NCBI GenBank assembly: GCA_947579665.1
Contig: CANPUZ010000068.1
Span: forward strand, 124,001-188,000
From: Sympetrum striolatum
Lineage: Eukaryota > Arthropoda > Insecta > Odonata > Libellulidae
Direction: 5' to 3'
Length of the DNA stretch: 64,000 nt
Numbering within the stretch: the first letter of the stretch is position 1; each line of letters opens with the position of its first letter. The notes under the pieces were generated by a model. The model worked only from the letters and a program-made list of their open reading frames with translations. It ran no database searches and was not told the origin of the DNA. Position numbers and translations under genes: made by a program. Below, piece by piece: positions 50,240 through 62,930 of the stretch.

Positions 50240-53200
50240 GGATTATTTCACCGAAAATTTTAATTTTATTCCTCAGTTCTGCCTTAGTTTTAGTGATTTT
50301 TCCAAGATATGACCAAAAAAAGCTTCTAAAACGGATAATTTCACTGGAATTTCAATTTTCTTGCCAATATATGATCGAACAAAGCACAAAAAACGGATAA
50401 TTTCACCGAAATTTCAAGTTTTTTCCTCTATTCTACCTTAGTTTTCTTGATTCTGACTTGATATGATCGAAAAAACCACAAAAAACGGATAATTTCACCG
50501 AAATTTTAATTTTATTCCTATGTTTTGCCTTAGTTTTAGTGATTTTTCCAAGATATGATCGAAAAAACCTTCTAAATCGGATAATTTCACAGAAATTTCA
50601 ATTATTTTCCTCTGTTTTGCCTTTGTTTTCATAATTTTGCCAAGATATGATCGAAAAAAGCACAAAAAACGGATAATTTCACCAAAATTTAAATTTTTTT
50701 CCTCTATTTTGCCTTAGTTTTCTTCGATCTGACTTGATATGAAGGAAAAGAGCTTCTAAAACGGATAATTTCACAGAAATTTCAATTTTTTTCCTCTGTT
50801 TTGCCTTAATATTCGTGATTTTGGCCAAGATATGATCGAATAAAGCACAAAAAACGGGTAATTTCAACGAAATTTTAATTTTATTCCTCTGTTTTTCCTT
50901 AGTTTTAGTAATTTTTCAGAGATATGATCGAAAAAAGCTTCTAAAACGGATAATTTCACAAAATTTTCTATTTTTTTTCCAAGATATGATCGAACAAAGA
51001 AGAAAAAACGGATAATTTCAATTTTTTTCCTATGTTTTGCCTTAATTTTCGTGATTTTGCCAAGATATGATCGAAAAAAGCTTCTAAAACGGATAATTTC
51101 ACAGAAATTTCAATTTTTTTCCTTTTTTCCTTAGTTTTCATCATTTTGCCAAGATTTGATCGAAAAAAGCACAAAAAAGGATAATTTCACCAAAATTTAT
51201 ATTTTTTTCCTCTATTTTGCCTTAGTTTTCTCGATTCTGACTTGATATGATCGAAAAAACCACAAAAAACGGATAATTTCACCGAAATTTTTATTTTATT
51301 CCTATGTTTTGCCTTAGTTTTAGTGATATTTCCAAGATATGATCGAGAAAAGCTTCTAAATCGGATAATTTCACAGAAATTTCAATTATTTTCCTCTGTT
51401 TTGACTTAGTTTTCTCTTATTCTGACCTGATATGATCGAAAAAACCACAAAAAACGGATAATTTCATCGAAATTTTAATTTTATTCCTATGTTTTGCCTT
51501 AGTTTTAGTGATTTTTCCAAGATATGATCGAAAAAAGCTTCTAAAACTGATAATTTCACAGAAATTTCAATTGTTTTCCTCTGATTTGCCCTAGTTTTCA
51601 TCATTTTGCCAAGATATGATCGAAAAAAGCACAAAAAACGGATAATTTCACCTAAATTTTTATTTTATTACTCTGTTTTGCCTTAGTTTAAGTAATTTTT
51701 CCAAGATATGATCGAAAAAAGCTTCTAAAACGGATAATTTCGCAGAAATTTCAATTGTTTCCCTCTGTTTTATCTTTGTTTTCATAATTTTGCCAAGATT
51801 TGATCGAAAAAAGCACAAAAAACGGATAATTTCACCAAATTTTAAATTTTTTTCCTCTATTTTGCCTTAGTTTTCTTCATTCAGACTTGATATGATCGAA
51901 AAAAGCTTCAAAAACGGATAATTTCACAGAAATTTCAATTGTGTTCCTCTGTTTTGCCTTAATTTTCGTGATTTTGGCCAAGATATGATCGAAAAGCACA
52001 AAAAACGGATATATTCAACGAAATTTTAATTTTATTCCTCTGTTTTTCCTTAGTTTTAGTTATATTTCCAAGATATGATCGAAAAAAGCTTCTAAAACGG
52101 ATAATTTCACAAAATTTCAATTTTTATGCCAAGATATGATCGAACAAAGAACAAAAAACGGATAATTTCACAGAAATTTCAATTTTTATCCCCTGTTTTG
52201 CATTAGTTTTCATCATTTTGCCAAGATATGATCGAAAAAAGCACAAAAAACGGATAATGTCACCAAAATTTAAATTTTTTTCCTCTATTTTGCCTTATTT
52301 ATTTTGATTTTGACTTGATATGATCGAAAGAAGCTTCTAAAACGGATATTTTCACAGAAATTTCAAATTTTTTTCCTCTGTTTTGACTTAGTTTTCTCTT
52401 ATTCTGACCTGATATGATCGAAAAAACCACAAAAAACGGATAATTTCATCGAAATTTTAATTTTATTCCTATGTTTTGCCTTAGTTTTAGTGATTTTTCC
52501 AAGATATGATCGAAAAAAGCTTCTAAAACTGATAATTTCACAGAAATTTCAATTGTTTTCCTCTGTTTTGCCCTAGTTTTCATCATTTTGCCAAGATATG
52601 ATCGAAAAAAGCACAAAAAACGGATAATTTCACCTAAATTTTTATTTTATTACTCTGTTTTGCCTTAGTTTAAGTAATTTTTCCAAGATATGATCGAAAA
52701 AAGCTTCTAAAACGGATAATTTCGCAGAAATTTCAATTGTTTCCCTCTGTTTTATCTTTGTTTTCATAATTTTGCCAAGATTTGATCGAAAAAAGCACAA
52801 AAAACGGATAATTTCACCAAATTTTAAATTTTTTTCCTCTATTTTGCCTTAGTTTTCTTCATTCAGACTTGAAATGAAGGAAAAGAGCTTCTAAAACGGA
52901 TAATTTCACAGAAATTTCAATTTTTTCGCCTGTTTTGCCTTAATTTTCGTGATTTTGGCCAAGTTATGATCGAAAAAAACACAAAAAACGGGTAATTTCA
53001 ACGAAATTTTAATTTTATTCCTCTGTTTTTCCTTAGTTTTAGTAAATTTTCAAAGATATGATCGAAAAAAGCTTCTAAAACGGATAATTTCACAAAATTT
53101 CAATTTTTTTTCCAAGATATGATCGAACAAAGAAGAAAAAACGGATAATTTCACAGAAAATTTCAATTTTTTTCCTCTATTTTGCCTTAGTTTTCTTGAT

Positions 53201-54461
53201 TCTGACTTGATATGATCGAAAAAAGCTTCTAAAACGGAGAATTTCACAGAAATTTCAATTTTTTTCCGCTGTTTTGCCTTAGTTTTCATCATTTTGACAA
53301 GATATGATCAAAAAAGCACAAAAAAAGGATAATGTCACCAAAATTTAAATTTTCTTCCTCTATTTTGCCTTAGTTATTTTGATTCTGACTTGATATGATC
53401 GAAAAAAGCTTCTAGAACGGATAATTTCACAGAAATTTCAATTTTTTTCCTCTGTTTTGACTTAATTTTCATGATTTTGCCAAAATATGATCGTAAAACC
53501 ACAAAAAACGGATAATTTCACCGAAATTTTAATTTTATTCTTCTGTTTTGCCTTATTTTTAGTGATTTTTCCAAGATATGATCGAAAAAAGCTTCTATAA
53601 CGGATAATTTCACAGAAATTTCAATTTTTTGCCAAGATATGATCGAACAAAGCACAAAAAACGGATAATTTCACCAAAATTTAAATTTTTTTCCTCTATT
53701 TTGCCTTCCTTTTTTTTATTCTGACTTGATATGATCGAAAAAAGCTTCTAAAACGGATAATTTCACAGAAATTTCTATTTTTTTCCTCTCTTTTGACTTA
53801 ATTTTCATGATTTTGCCAAGATATGATCGAAAAAACCACAAAAATCGGATAATTTCACCGAAATTTTAATTTTATTCTTCCGTTTTGCCTCAGTTTTAGT
53901 GATTTTTCCACGATATGATCGAAAAAAGCTTCTAAAACGGATAATTTCACAGAAATTTCAATTTTTTTGACAAGATATGTTCGTACAAAGCACAAAAAAC
54001 GGATAATTTCACCGAAATTTCAAGTTTTTTCCTCTATTTTACCTTAGTTTTCTTGATTCTGACTTGATATGATAGAAAAAACCACAAAAAACGGATAATT
54101 TCACCGAAATTTTAATTTTATTCCTATGTTTTGCCTTAGTTTTAGTGATTTTTCCAAGATATGATCGAAAAAAGCTTCTAAATCGGATAATTTCACAAAA
54201 TTTCAATTTTTTTCCTCTGTTTTGCCTTTGTTTTCATAATTTTGCCAAGATATGATCGAAAAAAGCACAAAAAACGGATACTTTCCCAAAAATTTAAATT
54301 TTTTTCCTCTATATTTGACCTTAGTTTTCTTGATTCTGACTTGATATGAACGAAAAAAGTTTCTAAAACGGATAATTTTACAGAAATTTCAATTTTTTTC
54401 CAATGTTTTGCCTTAGTTTTCATCATTTTGCCAAGATATGATCGAAAAAAGCACAAAAAAC
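50240..54461 (+). repeat. Q block, copy 2
   Basis: Colinear with Q copy 1: offset 43,257 up to about 51,387 (including the 81- and 88-bp monomers at 51010 and 51091) and 42,919 from 51,899 onward. Between these, 51,390-51,890 is an extra copy of the segment that begins at the gacttagttttctcttattc tail (9463 in copy 1, 52381 here), so in this copy that segment occurs twice, about 985 bp apart, and sequence like 8130-8980 is absent. Confidence 0.83.
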
Positions 54462-56088
54462 GGAGAATTTCACCAAAATTTTAATTTTATTCCTATGTTT
54501 TGCCTTAGTATTAGTTATTATCTAAGATATGATCGAAAAAAGCTTCTAAAACGGATAATTTCACAGAAATTTCAATTTTTTTCCTCTGTTTTGCCTTAGT
54601 TTTCATCATTTTGCCAAGATATTATCGAAAAAAGCACAAAAAACGGATACTTTCCCAAAAATTTAAATTTTTTTCCCCTATATTTGACCTTAGTTTTCTT
54701 GATTCTGACTTGATATGATCGAAAAAAGCTTCTAAAACGGATAATTTCACAGAAATTTCAATTTTTTTCCGCTGTTTTGCCTTAGTTTTCATCATTTTGC
54801 CAAGATATTATCGAAAAAAGCACAAAAAACGGATACTTTCCCAAAAATTTAAATTTTTTTCCCCTATATTTGACCTTAGTTTTCTTGATTCTGACTTGAT
54901 ATGATCGAAAAAAGCTTCTAAAACGGATAATTTCACAGAAATTTCAATTTTTTCCGCTGTTTTGCCTTAGTTTTCATCATTCTGCCAAGATATGATCGAA
55001 AAAAGCACAAAAAACGGATAATGTCACCAAATTTAAATTTTTTTCCTCTAATTTGCCTTAGTTATTTTCATTCTGACTTGATATGATCGAAAAAAGCTTC
55101 TAAAACGGATAATTTCACAGAAATTTCAATTTTTTTCCTCTGTTTTGACTTAATTTTCATGATTTTGCCAAGATATGATCGAAAAAACAACAAAAAACGG
55201 ATAATTTCACCGAAATTTTAATTTTATTCTTCTGTTTTGCCTTAGTTTTAGTGATTTTTCCAAGACATGATCGAAAAAAGCTTCTAAAACGGATAATTTC
55301 ACAGAAATTTCAATTTTTTTACCAAGATATGATCGAACAAAGCTCAAAAAACGGATTATTTCACCGAAAATTTTAATTTTATTCTTCAGTTTTGCCTTAG
55401 TTTTAGTGATTTTTCCATGATATGATCGAAAAAAGCTTCTAAAACGGATAATTTCACAGAAATTTCAGTTTCTTTCCACTGTTTTGCCTTAGTTTTAGTG
55501 ATTTTTCCAAGATATGATCGAAAAAAGCTTCAAAAACGGATAATTTCACAGAAATTTCAATTTTTTTCCTCTATTTTGCCTTAGTTTTATTCATTCTGAC
55601 TTGATATGATCGAAAAAAGCTTCAGAAACGGATAATTTCACAGAAATTTCAATTTTTTCCTCTGTTTTGCCTTAATTTTCGGGATTTTGCCAAGATATGA
55701 TCGAAAAAATTCAAAAAAAGGATAATTTCACCGAAATAATAATTTTATTCATCTGCTTTGCCTTAGTTTTAGTCATTTTTCCAAGATATGATCGAAAAAA
55801 GCTTTTAAAACGGATAATTTTACATAAATTTCAATTTTTTTCCTCTGTTTTGCCTTAGTTTTCATCATTTTGCCAAGATATGATCGAAAAAAGCACAAAA
55901 AACGGATAATTTCACCAAAATTAAAAATTTTTTTCCTCTATTTTGCCTTAGTTTACTTGATTATGACTTGATATGATCGAAAAAAGCTTCTAAAACGGAT
56001 AATTTCACAGAAATTACAATTTTTTTCCTCTATTTTGCCTTAATTTTCGTGATTTTGCCAAGATATGATCGAAAAAATCACAAAAAAC
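54462..56088 (+). repeat. 1,442-type HOR with one extra m3-m4 dimer (1,627 bp)
   Basis: Order m1, m2, m3, m4, m3, m4, m5-m16. The extra dimer is the same as at 11726-12096, including the gatattatcg cores. It matches 11543-12957 at offset 42,919. Unlike copy 1 it then continues normally to m15, m16 and a new m1 at 56089. Confidence 0.9.
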
Positions 56089-57530
56089 GGAGAATTTCAC
56101 CAAAATTTTAATTTTATTCCTATGTTATGCCTTAGTATTAGTTATTTATCTAAGATATGATCGAAAAAAGCTTCAAAAACGGATAATTTCACAGAAATTT
56201 CAATTTTTTTCCTCTATTTTGCCTTAGTTTTATTCATTCTGACTTGATATGATCGAAAAAAGCTTCTAAAACGGATAATTTCACAGAAATTTCAATTTTT
56301 TTCCGCTGTTTTGCCTTAGTTTTCATCATTTTGCCAAGATATGATCGAAAAAAGCACAAAAAACGGATAATGTCACCAAATTTAATTTTTTTTCCTCTAA
56401 TTTGCCTTAGTTATTTTCATTCTGACTTGATATGATCGAAAAAAGCTTCTAAAACGGATAATTTCACAGAAATTTCAATTTTTTTCCTCTGTTTTGACTT
56501 AATTTTCATGATTTTGCCAAGATATGATCGAAAAAACAACAAAAAACGGATAATTTCACCGAAATTTTAATTTTATTCTTCTGTTTTGCCTTAGTTTTAG
56601 TGATTTTTCCAAGACATGATCGAAAAAAGCTTCTAAAACGGATAATTTCACAGAAATTTCAATTTTTTTACCAAGATATGATCGAACAAAGCTCAAAAAA
56701 CGGATTATTTCACCGAAAATTTTAATTTTATTCTTCAGTTTTGCCTTAGTTTTAGTGATTTTTCCATGATATGATCGAAAAAAGCTTCTAAAACGGATAA
56801 TTTCACAGAAATTTCAGTTTCTTTCCACTGTTTTGCCTTAGTTTTAGAGATTTTTCCAAGATATGATCGAAAAAAGCTTCAAAAACGGATAATTTCACAG
56901 AAATTTCAATTTTTTTCCTCTATTTTGCCTTAGTTTTATTCATTCTGACTTGATATGATCGAAAAAAGCTTCAGAAACGGATAATTTCACAGAAATTTCA
57001 ATTTTTTCCTCTGTTTTGCCTTAATTTTCGGGATTTTGCCAAGATATGATCGAAAAAATTCAAAAAAAGGATAATTTCACCGAAATAATAATTTTATTCA
57101 TCTGCTTTGCCTTAGTTTTAGTCATTTTTCCAAGATATGATCGAAAAAAGCTTCTAAAACGGATAATTTCACAGAAATTTCAATTTTTTTCCTCTGTTTT
57201 GCCTTAGTTTTCATCATTTTGGCAGGATATGATCGAAAAAAGCACAGAAAACGGATACTTTCCAAAAAATTTAAATTTTTTTCCCCTATATTTGATCTTA
57301 GTTTTCTTGATTCTGACTTGATATGATCGAAAAAAGCTTCTAAAACGGATAATTTCACAGAAATTTCAATTTTTTTCCGCTGTTTTGCCTTAGTTTTCAT
57401 CATTTTGCCAAGATATGATCGAAAAAAGCACAAAAAACGGATAATTTCACCAAAATTTAAATTTTTTTCCTCTATTTTGCCTTAGTTTTCTCGATTCTGA
57501 CTTGATATGATCGAAAAAACCACAAAAAAC
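56089..57530 (+). repeat. 1,442-bp HOR segment with rearranged monomer order
   Basis: m1 is followed by an m11-like monomer, then m4-m13, then m2, m3, m4 and an m15-like monomer with tail ttctcgattctg. The length to the P' block is again 1,442 bp, but the order shows at least two exchanges. The m2 tail reads ttttggcaggatatg. Confidence 0.83.
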
Positions 57531-60500
57531 GGATAATTTCACCGAAATTTTTATTTTATTCCTATGTTTTGCCTTAGTTTTAGTGATATTTCCAAGATAT
57601 GATCGAGAAAAGCTTCTAAATCGGATAATTTCACAGAAATTTCAATTATTTTCCTCTGTTTTGCCTTTGTTTTCATAATTTTGCCAAGATATGATCGAAA
57701 AAATCACAAAAAACGGATAATTTCACCAAAATTTAATTTTTTTTCCTCCATTTTGCCTTAGTTTTCTTCATTCTGACTTGATATGATCGAAAAAAGCTTC
57801 AAAAACGGATAATTTCACAGGAATTTCAATTTTTTTTATCTGTTTTGCCTTAATTCTCGTGATTTTGGCCAAGATATGATCGAAAAAGCACAAAAAACGG
57901 ATAATTTAAACGAAATTTTAATTTTATTCCTCTGTTTTTCCTTAGTTTCAGTTATTTTTCCAAAATATGATCGAAAAAAGCTTCTAAAACGGATAATTTC
58001 ACAAAATTTCAATTTTTATGCCAAGATATGATCGAACAAAGAACAAAAAACGGATAATTTCACAGAAATTTCAATTTTTATCCCCTGTTTTGCATTAGTT
58101 TTCATCATTTTGCCAAGATATGATCGAAAAAAGCACAAAAAACGGATAATGTCACCAAAATTTAAATTTTTTTCCTCTATTTTGCCTTATTTATTTTGAT
58201 TTTGACTTGATATGATCGAAAAAAGCTTCTAAAACGGATATTTTCACAGAAATTTCAAATTTTTTTCCTCTGTTTTGACTTAGTTTTCTCTTATTCTGAC
58301 CTGATATGATCGAAAAAACCACAAAAAACGGATAATTTCATCGAAATTTTAATTTTATTCCTATGTTTTGCCTTAGTTTTAGTGATTTTTCCAAGATATG
58401 ATCGAAAAAAGCTTCTAAAACTGATAATTTCACAGAAATTTCAATTGTTTTCCTCTGTTTTGCCTTAGTTTTCATCATTTTGCCAAGATATGATCGAAAA
58501 AAGCACAAAAAACGGATAATTTCACCTAAATTTTTATTTTATTACTCTGTTTTGCCTTAGTTTAAGTAATTTTTCCAAGATATGATCGAAAAAAGCTTCT
58601 AAAACGGATAATTTCGCAGAAATTTCAATTGTTTCCCTCTGTTTTATCTTTGTTTTCATAATTTTGCCAAGATTTGATCGAAAAAAGCACAAAAAACGGA
58701 TAATTTCACCAAATTTTAAATTTTTTTCCTCTATTTTGCCTTAGTTTTCTTCATTCAGACTTGAAATGAAGGAAAAGAGCTTCTAAAACGGATAATTTCA
58801 CAGAAATTTCAATTTTTTCGCCTGTTTTGCCTTAATTTTCGTGATTTTGGCCAAGATATGATCGAAAAAACCACAAAAATCGGATAATTTCACCGAAATT
58901 TTAATTTTATTCTTCCGTTTTGCCTCAGTTTTAGTGATTTTTCCAAGATATGATCGAAAAAAGCTTCTAAAACGGATAATTTCACAGAAATTTAAATTTT
59001 TTTGACAAGATATGTTCGTACAAAGCACAAAAAACGGATAATTTCACCGAAATTTCAAGTTTTTTCCTCTATTTTACCTTAGTTTTTTTGATTCTGACTT
59101 GATATGATAGAAAAAACCACAAAAAACGGATAATTTCACCGAAATTTTAATTTTATTCCTATGTTTTGCCTTAGTTTTAGTGATTTTTCCAAGATATGAT
59201 CGAAAAAAGCTTCTAAATCGGATAATTTCACAAAATTTCAATTGTTTTCCTCTGTTTTGCCTTTGTTTTCATAATTTTGCCGAGATATGATCGAAAAAAG
59301 CGTAAAAAAACGGATAATTTCACCAAAATTTAAATTTTTTTCCTCTATTTTGCCTTAGTTTTCTTCATTCTGACTTGATATGAAGGAAAAGAGCTTCGAA
59401 AACGGATAATTTCACAGGAATTTCAATTTTTTTTATCTGTTTTGCCTTAATTCTCGTGATTTTGGCCAAGATATGATCGAAAAAGCACAAAAAACGGATA
59501 ATTTAAACGAAATTTTAATTTTATTCCTCTGTTTTGCCTTAGTTTTAGTAATTTTTCCAAGATATGATCGAAAAAAGCTTCTAAAACGGATAATTTCACA
59601 AAATTTTAATTTTTTTGCCAAGATATGATCGAACAAAGAACAAAAAACGGATAATTTCACAGAAATTTCAATTGTTATCCTCTGTTTTGCCTTTGTTTTC
59701 ATAATTTTGCCAAGATATGATCGAAAAAAGCACAAAAAACGGATACTTTCCCAAAAATTTAAATTTTTTTCCTCTATATTTGACCTTAGTTTTCTTGATT
59801 CTGACTTGATATGAACGAAAAAAGTTTCTAAAACGGATAATTTTACAGAAATTTCAATTTTTTTCCAATGTTTTTCCTTAGTTTTCATCATTTTGCCAAG
59901 ATATGATCGAAAAAAGCACAAAAAACGGATAATGTCACCAAAATTTAAATTTTTTTCCTCTAATTTGCCTTAGTTATTATGATTTTGACTTGATATGATC
60001 GAAAAAAGCTTCTAAAACGGATAATTTCACAGAAATTTCAATTTTTTTCCTCTGTTATGACTTAATTTTCATGATTTTGACAAGATATGATCGAAAAAAC
60101 CACACAAATCGGATAATTTCACCGAAATTTTCATTTTATTCTTCTGTTTTGCCTTAGTTTTTGTGATTTTCCCAAGATATGATCGAAAAAAGCTTCTAAA
60201 CCGGATAATTTCACAGAAATTTCAGTTTTTTTCCACTGTTTTGCCTTAGTTTTAGTGATTTTTTCAAGATATGATCGAAAAATGCTTCAAAAACGGATAA
60301 TTTCACAGAAATTTCAATTTTTTTCCTCTATTTTGCCTTAGTTTTATTCATTCTGACTTGATATGATCGAAAAAAGCTTCAGAAACGGATAATTTCACAG
60401 AAATTTCAATTTTTTCCTCTGTTTTGCCTTAATTTTCGGGATTTTGCCAAGATATGATCGAAAAAATTCAAAAAAAGGATAATTTCACCGAAAGAATAAT

Positions 60501-60844
60501 TTTATTCATCTGCTTTGCCTTAGTTTTAGTCATTTTCCCTAGATATGATCGAAAAAAGCTTTTAAAACGGATAATTTCACAGAAATTTCAATTTTTTTCC
60601 TCTGTTTTGCCTTAGTTTTCATCATTTTGCCAAGATATGATCGAAAAAAGCACAAAAAACGGATAATTTCACCAAGATTTAAATTTTTTTCCTCTATTTT
60701 GCCTTAGTTTACTTGATTATGACTTGATATGATCGAAAAAAGCTTCTAAAACGGATAATTTCACAGAAATTACAATTTTTTTCCTCTATTTTGCCTTAGT
60801 TTTCGTGATTTTGCCAAGATATGATCGAAAAAATCACAAAAAAC
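57531..60844 (+). repeat. P block, copy 2
   Basis: Colinear with P copy 1 at offset 44,087 to about 58,737 and at 44,701 from about 59,358. The 614 bp between resemble Q sequence near 9950-10050 and 10905-11270 (gaaatgaagg core, ttcttccg, gacaagatatgttcg), so Q-type material was inserted or retained here. From 59,008 on it matches the left edge of the window at offset 58,708. Confidence 0.83.
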
Positions 60845-62930
60845 GGAGAATTTCACCAAAATTTTAATTTTATTCCTATGTTTTGCCTTAGTATTAGTTA
60901 TTTATCTAAGATATGATCGAAAAAAGCTTCTAAAACGGATAATTTCACAGAAATTTCAATTTTTTTCCTCTGTTTTGCCTTAGTTTTCATCATTTTGCCA
61001 AGATATGATCGAAAAAATCACAAAAAACGGAGAATTTCACCAAAATTTTAATTTTATTCCTATGTTTTGACTTAGTATTAGTTATTTATCTAAGATATGA
61101 TCGAAAAAAGCTTCTAAAACGGATAATTTCACAGAAATTTCAATTTTTTCCGCTGTTTTGCCTTAGTTTTCATCATTCTGCCAAGATATGATCGAAAAAA
61201 GCACAAAAAACGGATAATGTCACCAAATTTAAATTTTTTTCCTCTAATTTGCCTTAGTTATTTTCATTCTGACTTGATATGATCGAAAAAAGCTTCTAAA
61301 ACGGATAATTTCACAGAAATTTCAATTTTTTTCCTCTGTTTTGACTTAATTTTCATGATTTTGCCTAGATATGATCGAAAAAACAACAAAAAACGGATAA
61401 TTTCACCGAAATTTTCATTTTATTCTTAAGTTTTGCCTTAGTTTTAGTGATTTTTCCAAGACATGATCGAAAAAAGCTTCTAAAACGGATAATTTCACAG
61501 AAATTTCAATTTTTTTACCAAGATATGATCGAACAAAGCTCAAAAAACGGATTATTTCACCGAAAATTTTAATTTTATTCTTCAGTTTTGCCTTAGTTTT
61601 AATGATTTTTCCATAATATGATCGAAAAAAGCTTCTAAAACGGATAATTTCACAGAAATTTCAGTTTCTTTCCACTGTTTTGCCTTAGTTTTAGTGATTT
61701 TTCCAAGATATGATCGAAAAAAGCTTCAAAAACGGATAATTTCACAGAAATTTCAATTTTTTTCCTCTATTTTGCCTTAGTTTTATTCATTCTGACTTGA
61801 TATGATCGAAAAAAGTTTCAGAAACGGATAATTTCACAGAAATTTCAATTTTTTCCTCTGTTTTGCCTTAATTTTCGGGATTTTGCCAAGATATGATCGA
61901 AAAAATTCAAAAAAAGGATAATTTCACCGAAATAATAATTTTATTCATCTGCTTTGCCTTAGTTTTAGTCATTTTTCCATGATATGATCGAAAAAAGCTT
62001 TTAAAACGGATAATTTTACATAAATTTCAATTTTTTTCCTCTGTTATGCCTTAGTTTTCATCATTTTGCCAAGATATGATCGAAAAAAGCACAAAAAACG
62101 GATAATTTCACCAAAATTTAAATTTTTTTCCTCTATTTTGCCTTAGTTTACTTGATTATGACTTGATATGATCGAAAAAAGCTTCTAAAACGGATTATTT
62201 CACAGAAATTACAATTTTTTTCCTCTATTTTGCCTTAATTTTCGTGATTTTGCCAAGATATGATCGAAAAAATCACAAAAAACGGAGAATTTCACCAAAA
62301 TTTTAATTTTATTCCTATGTTTTGCCTTAGTATTAGTTATTTATCTAAGATATGATCGAAAAAAGCTTCTAAAACGGATAATTTCACAGAATTTCAATTT
62401 TTTTCCTCTGTTTTGCTTTGTTTTCATCATTTTGCATTTCAAGATATGATCGAAAAAAGCACAAAAAACGGATACTTTCCAAAAAATTTAAATTTTTTTC
62501 CCCTATATTTGACCTTAGTTTTCTTGATTCTGACTTGATATGATCGAAAAAAGCTTCTAAAACGGATAATTTCACAGAAATTTCAATTTTTTTCCGCTGT
62601 TTTGCCTTAGTTTTCATTATTTTGCCAAGATATGATCGAAAAAAGCACAAAAAACGGATAATGTCACCAAATTTAAATTTTTTTCCTCTAATTTGCCTTA
62701 GTTATTTTCATTCTGACTTGATATGATCGAAAAAAGCTTCTAAAACGGATAATTTCACCGAAATTTCAATTTTTTTCCTCTGTTTTGACTTAATTTTCAT
62801 GATTTTGCCAAGATATGATCGAAAAAACAACAAAAAACGGATAATTTCACCGAAATTTTAATTTTATTCTTCTGTTTTGCCTTAGTTTTAGTGATTTTTC
62901 CAAGATATGATCGAAAAAAGCTTCTAAGAC
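60845..62930 (+). repeat. 1,442-type HOR copies: dimer, 1,255-bp copy and partial copy
   Basis: m1-m2 (60845-61028) is followed by a second m1 at 61029, then m4-m16 to the next m1 at 62284, a spacing of 1,255 bp that equals the copy at 2137-3391 (offset 58,892). From 62284 m1-m7 follow, including the aberrant 94-bp m2 (62376-62469) with its tttgcatttcaag insertion, then the switch to S at 62931, as at 17954. Confidence 0.87.
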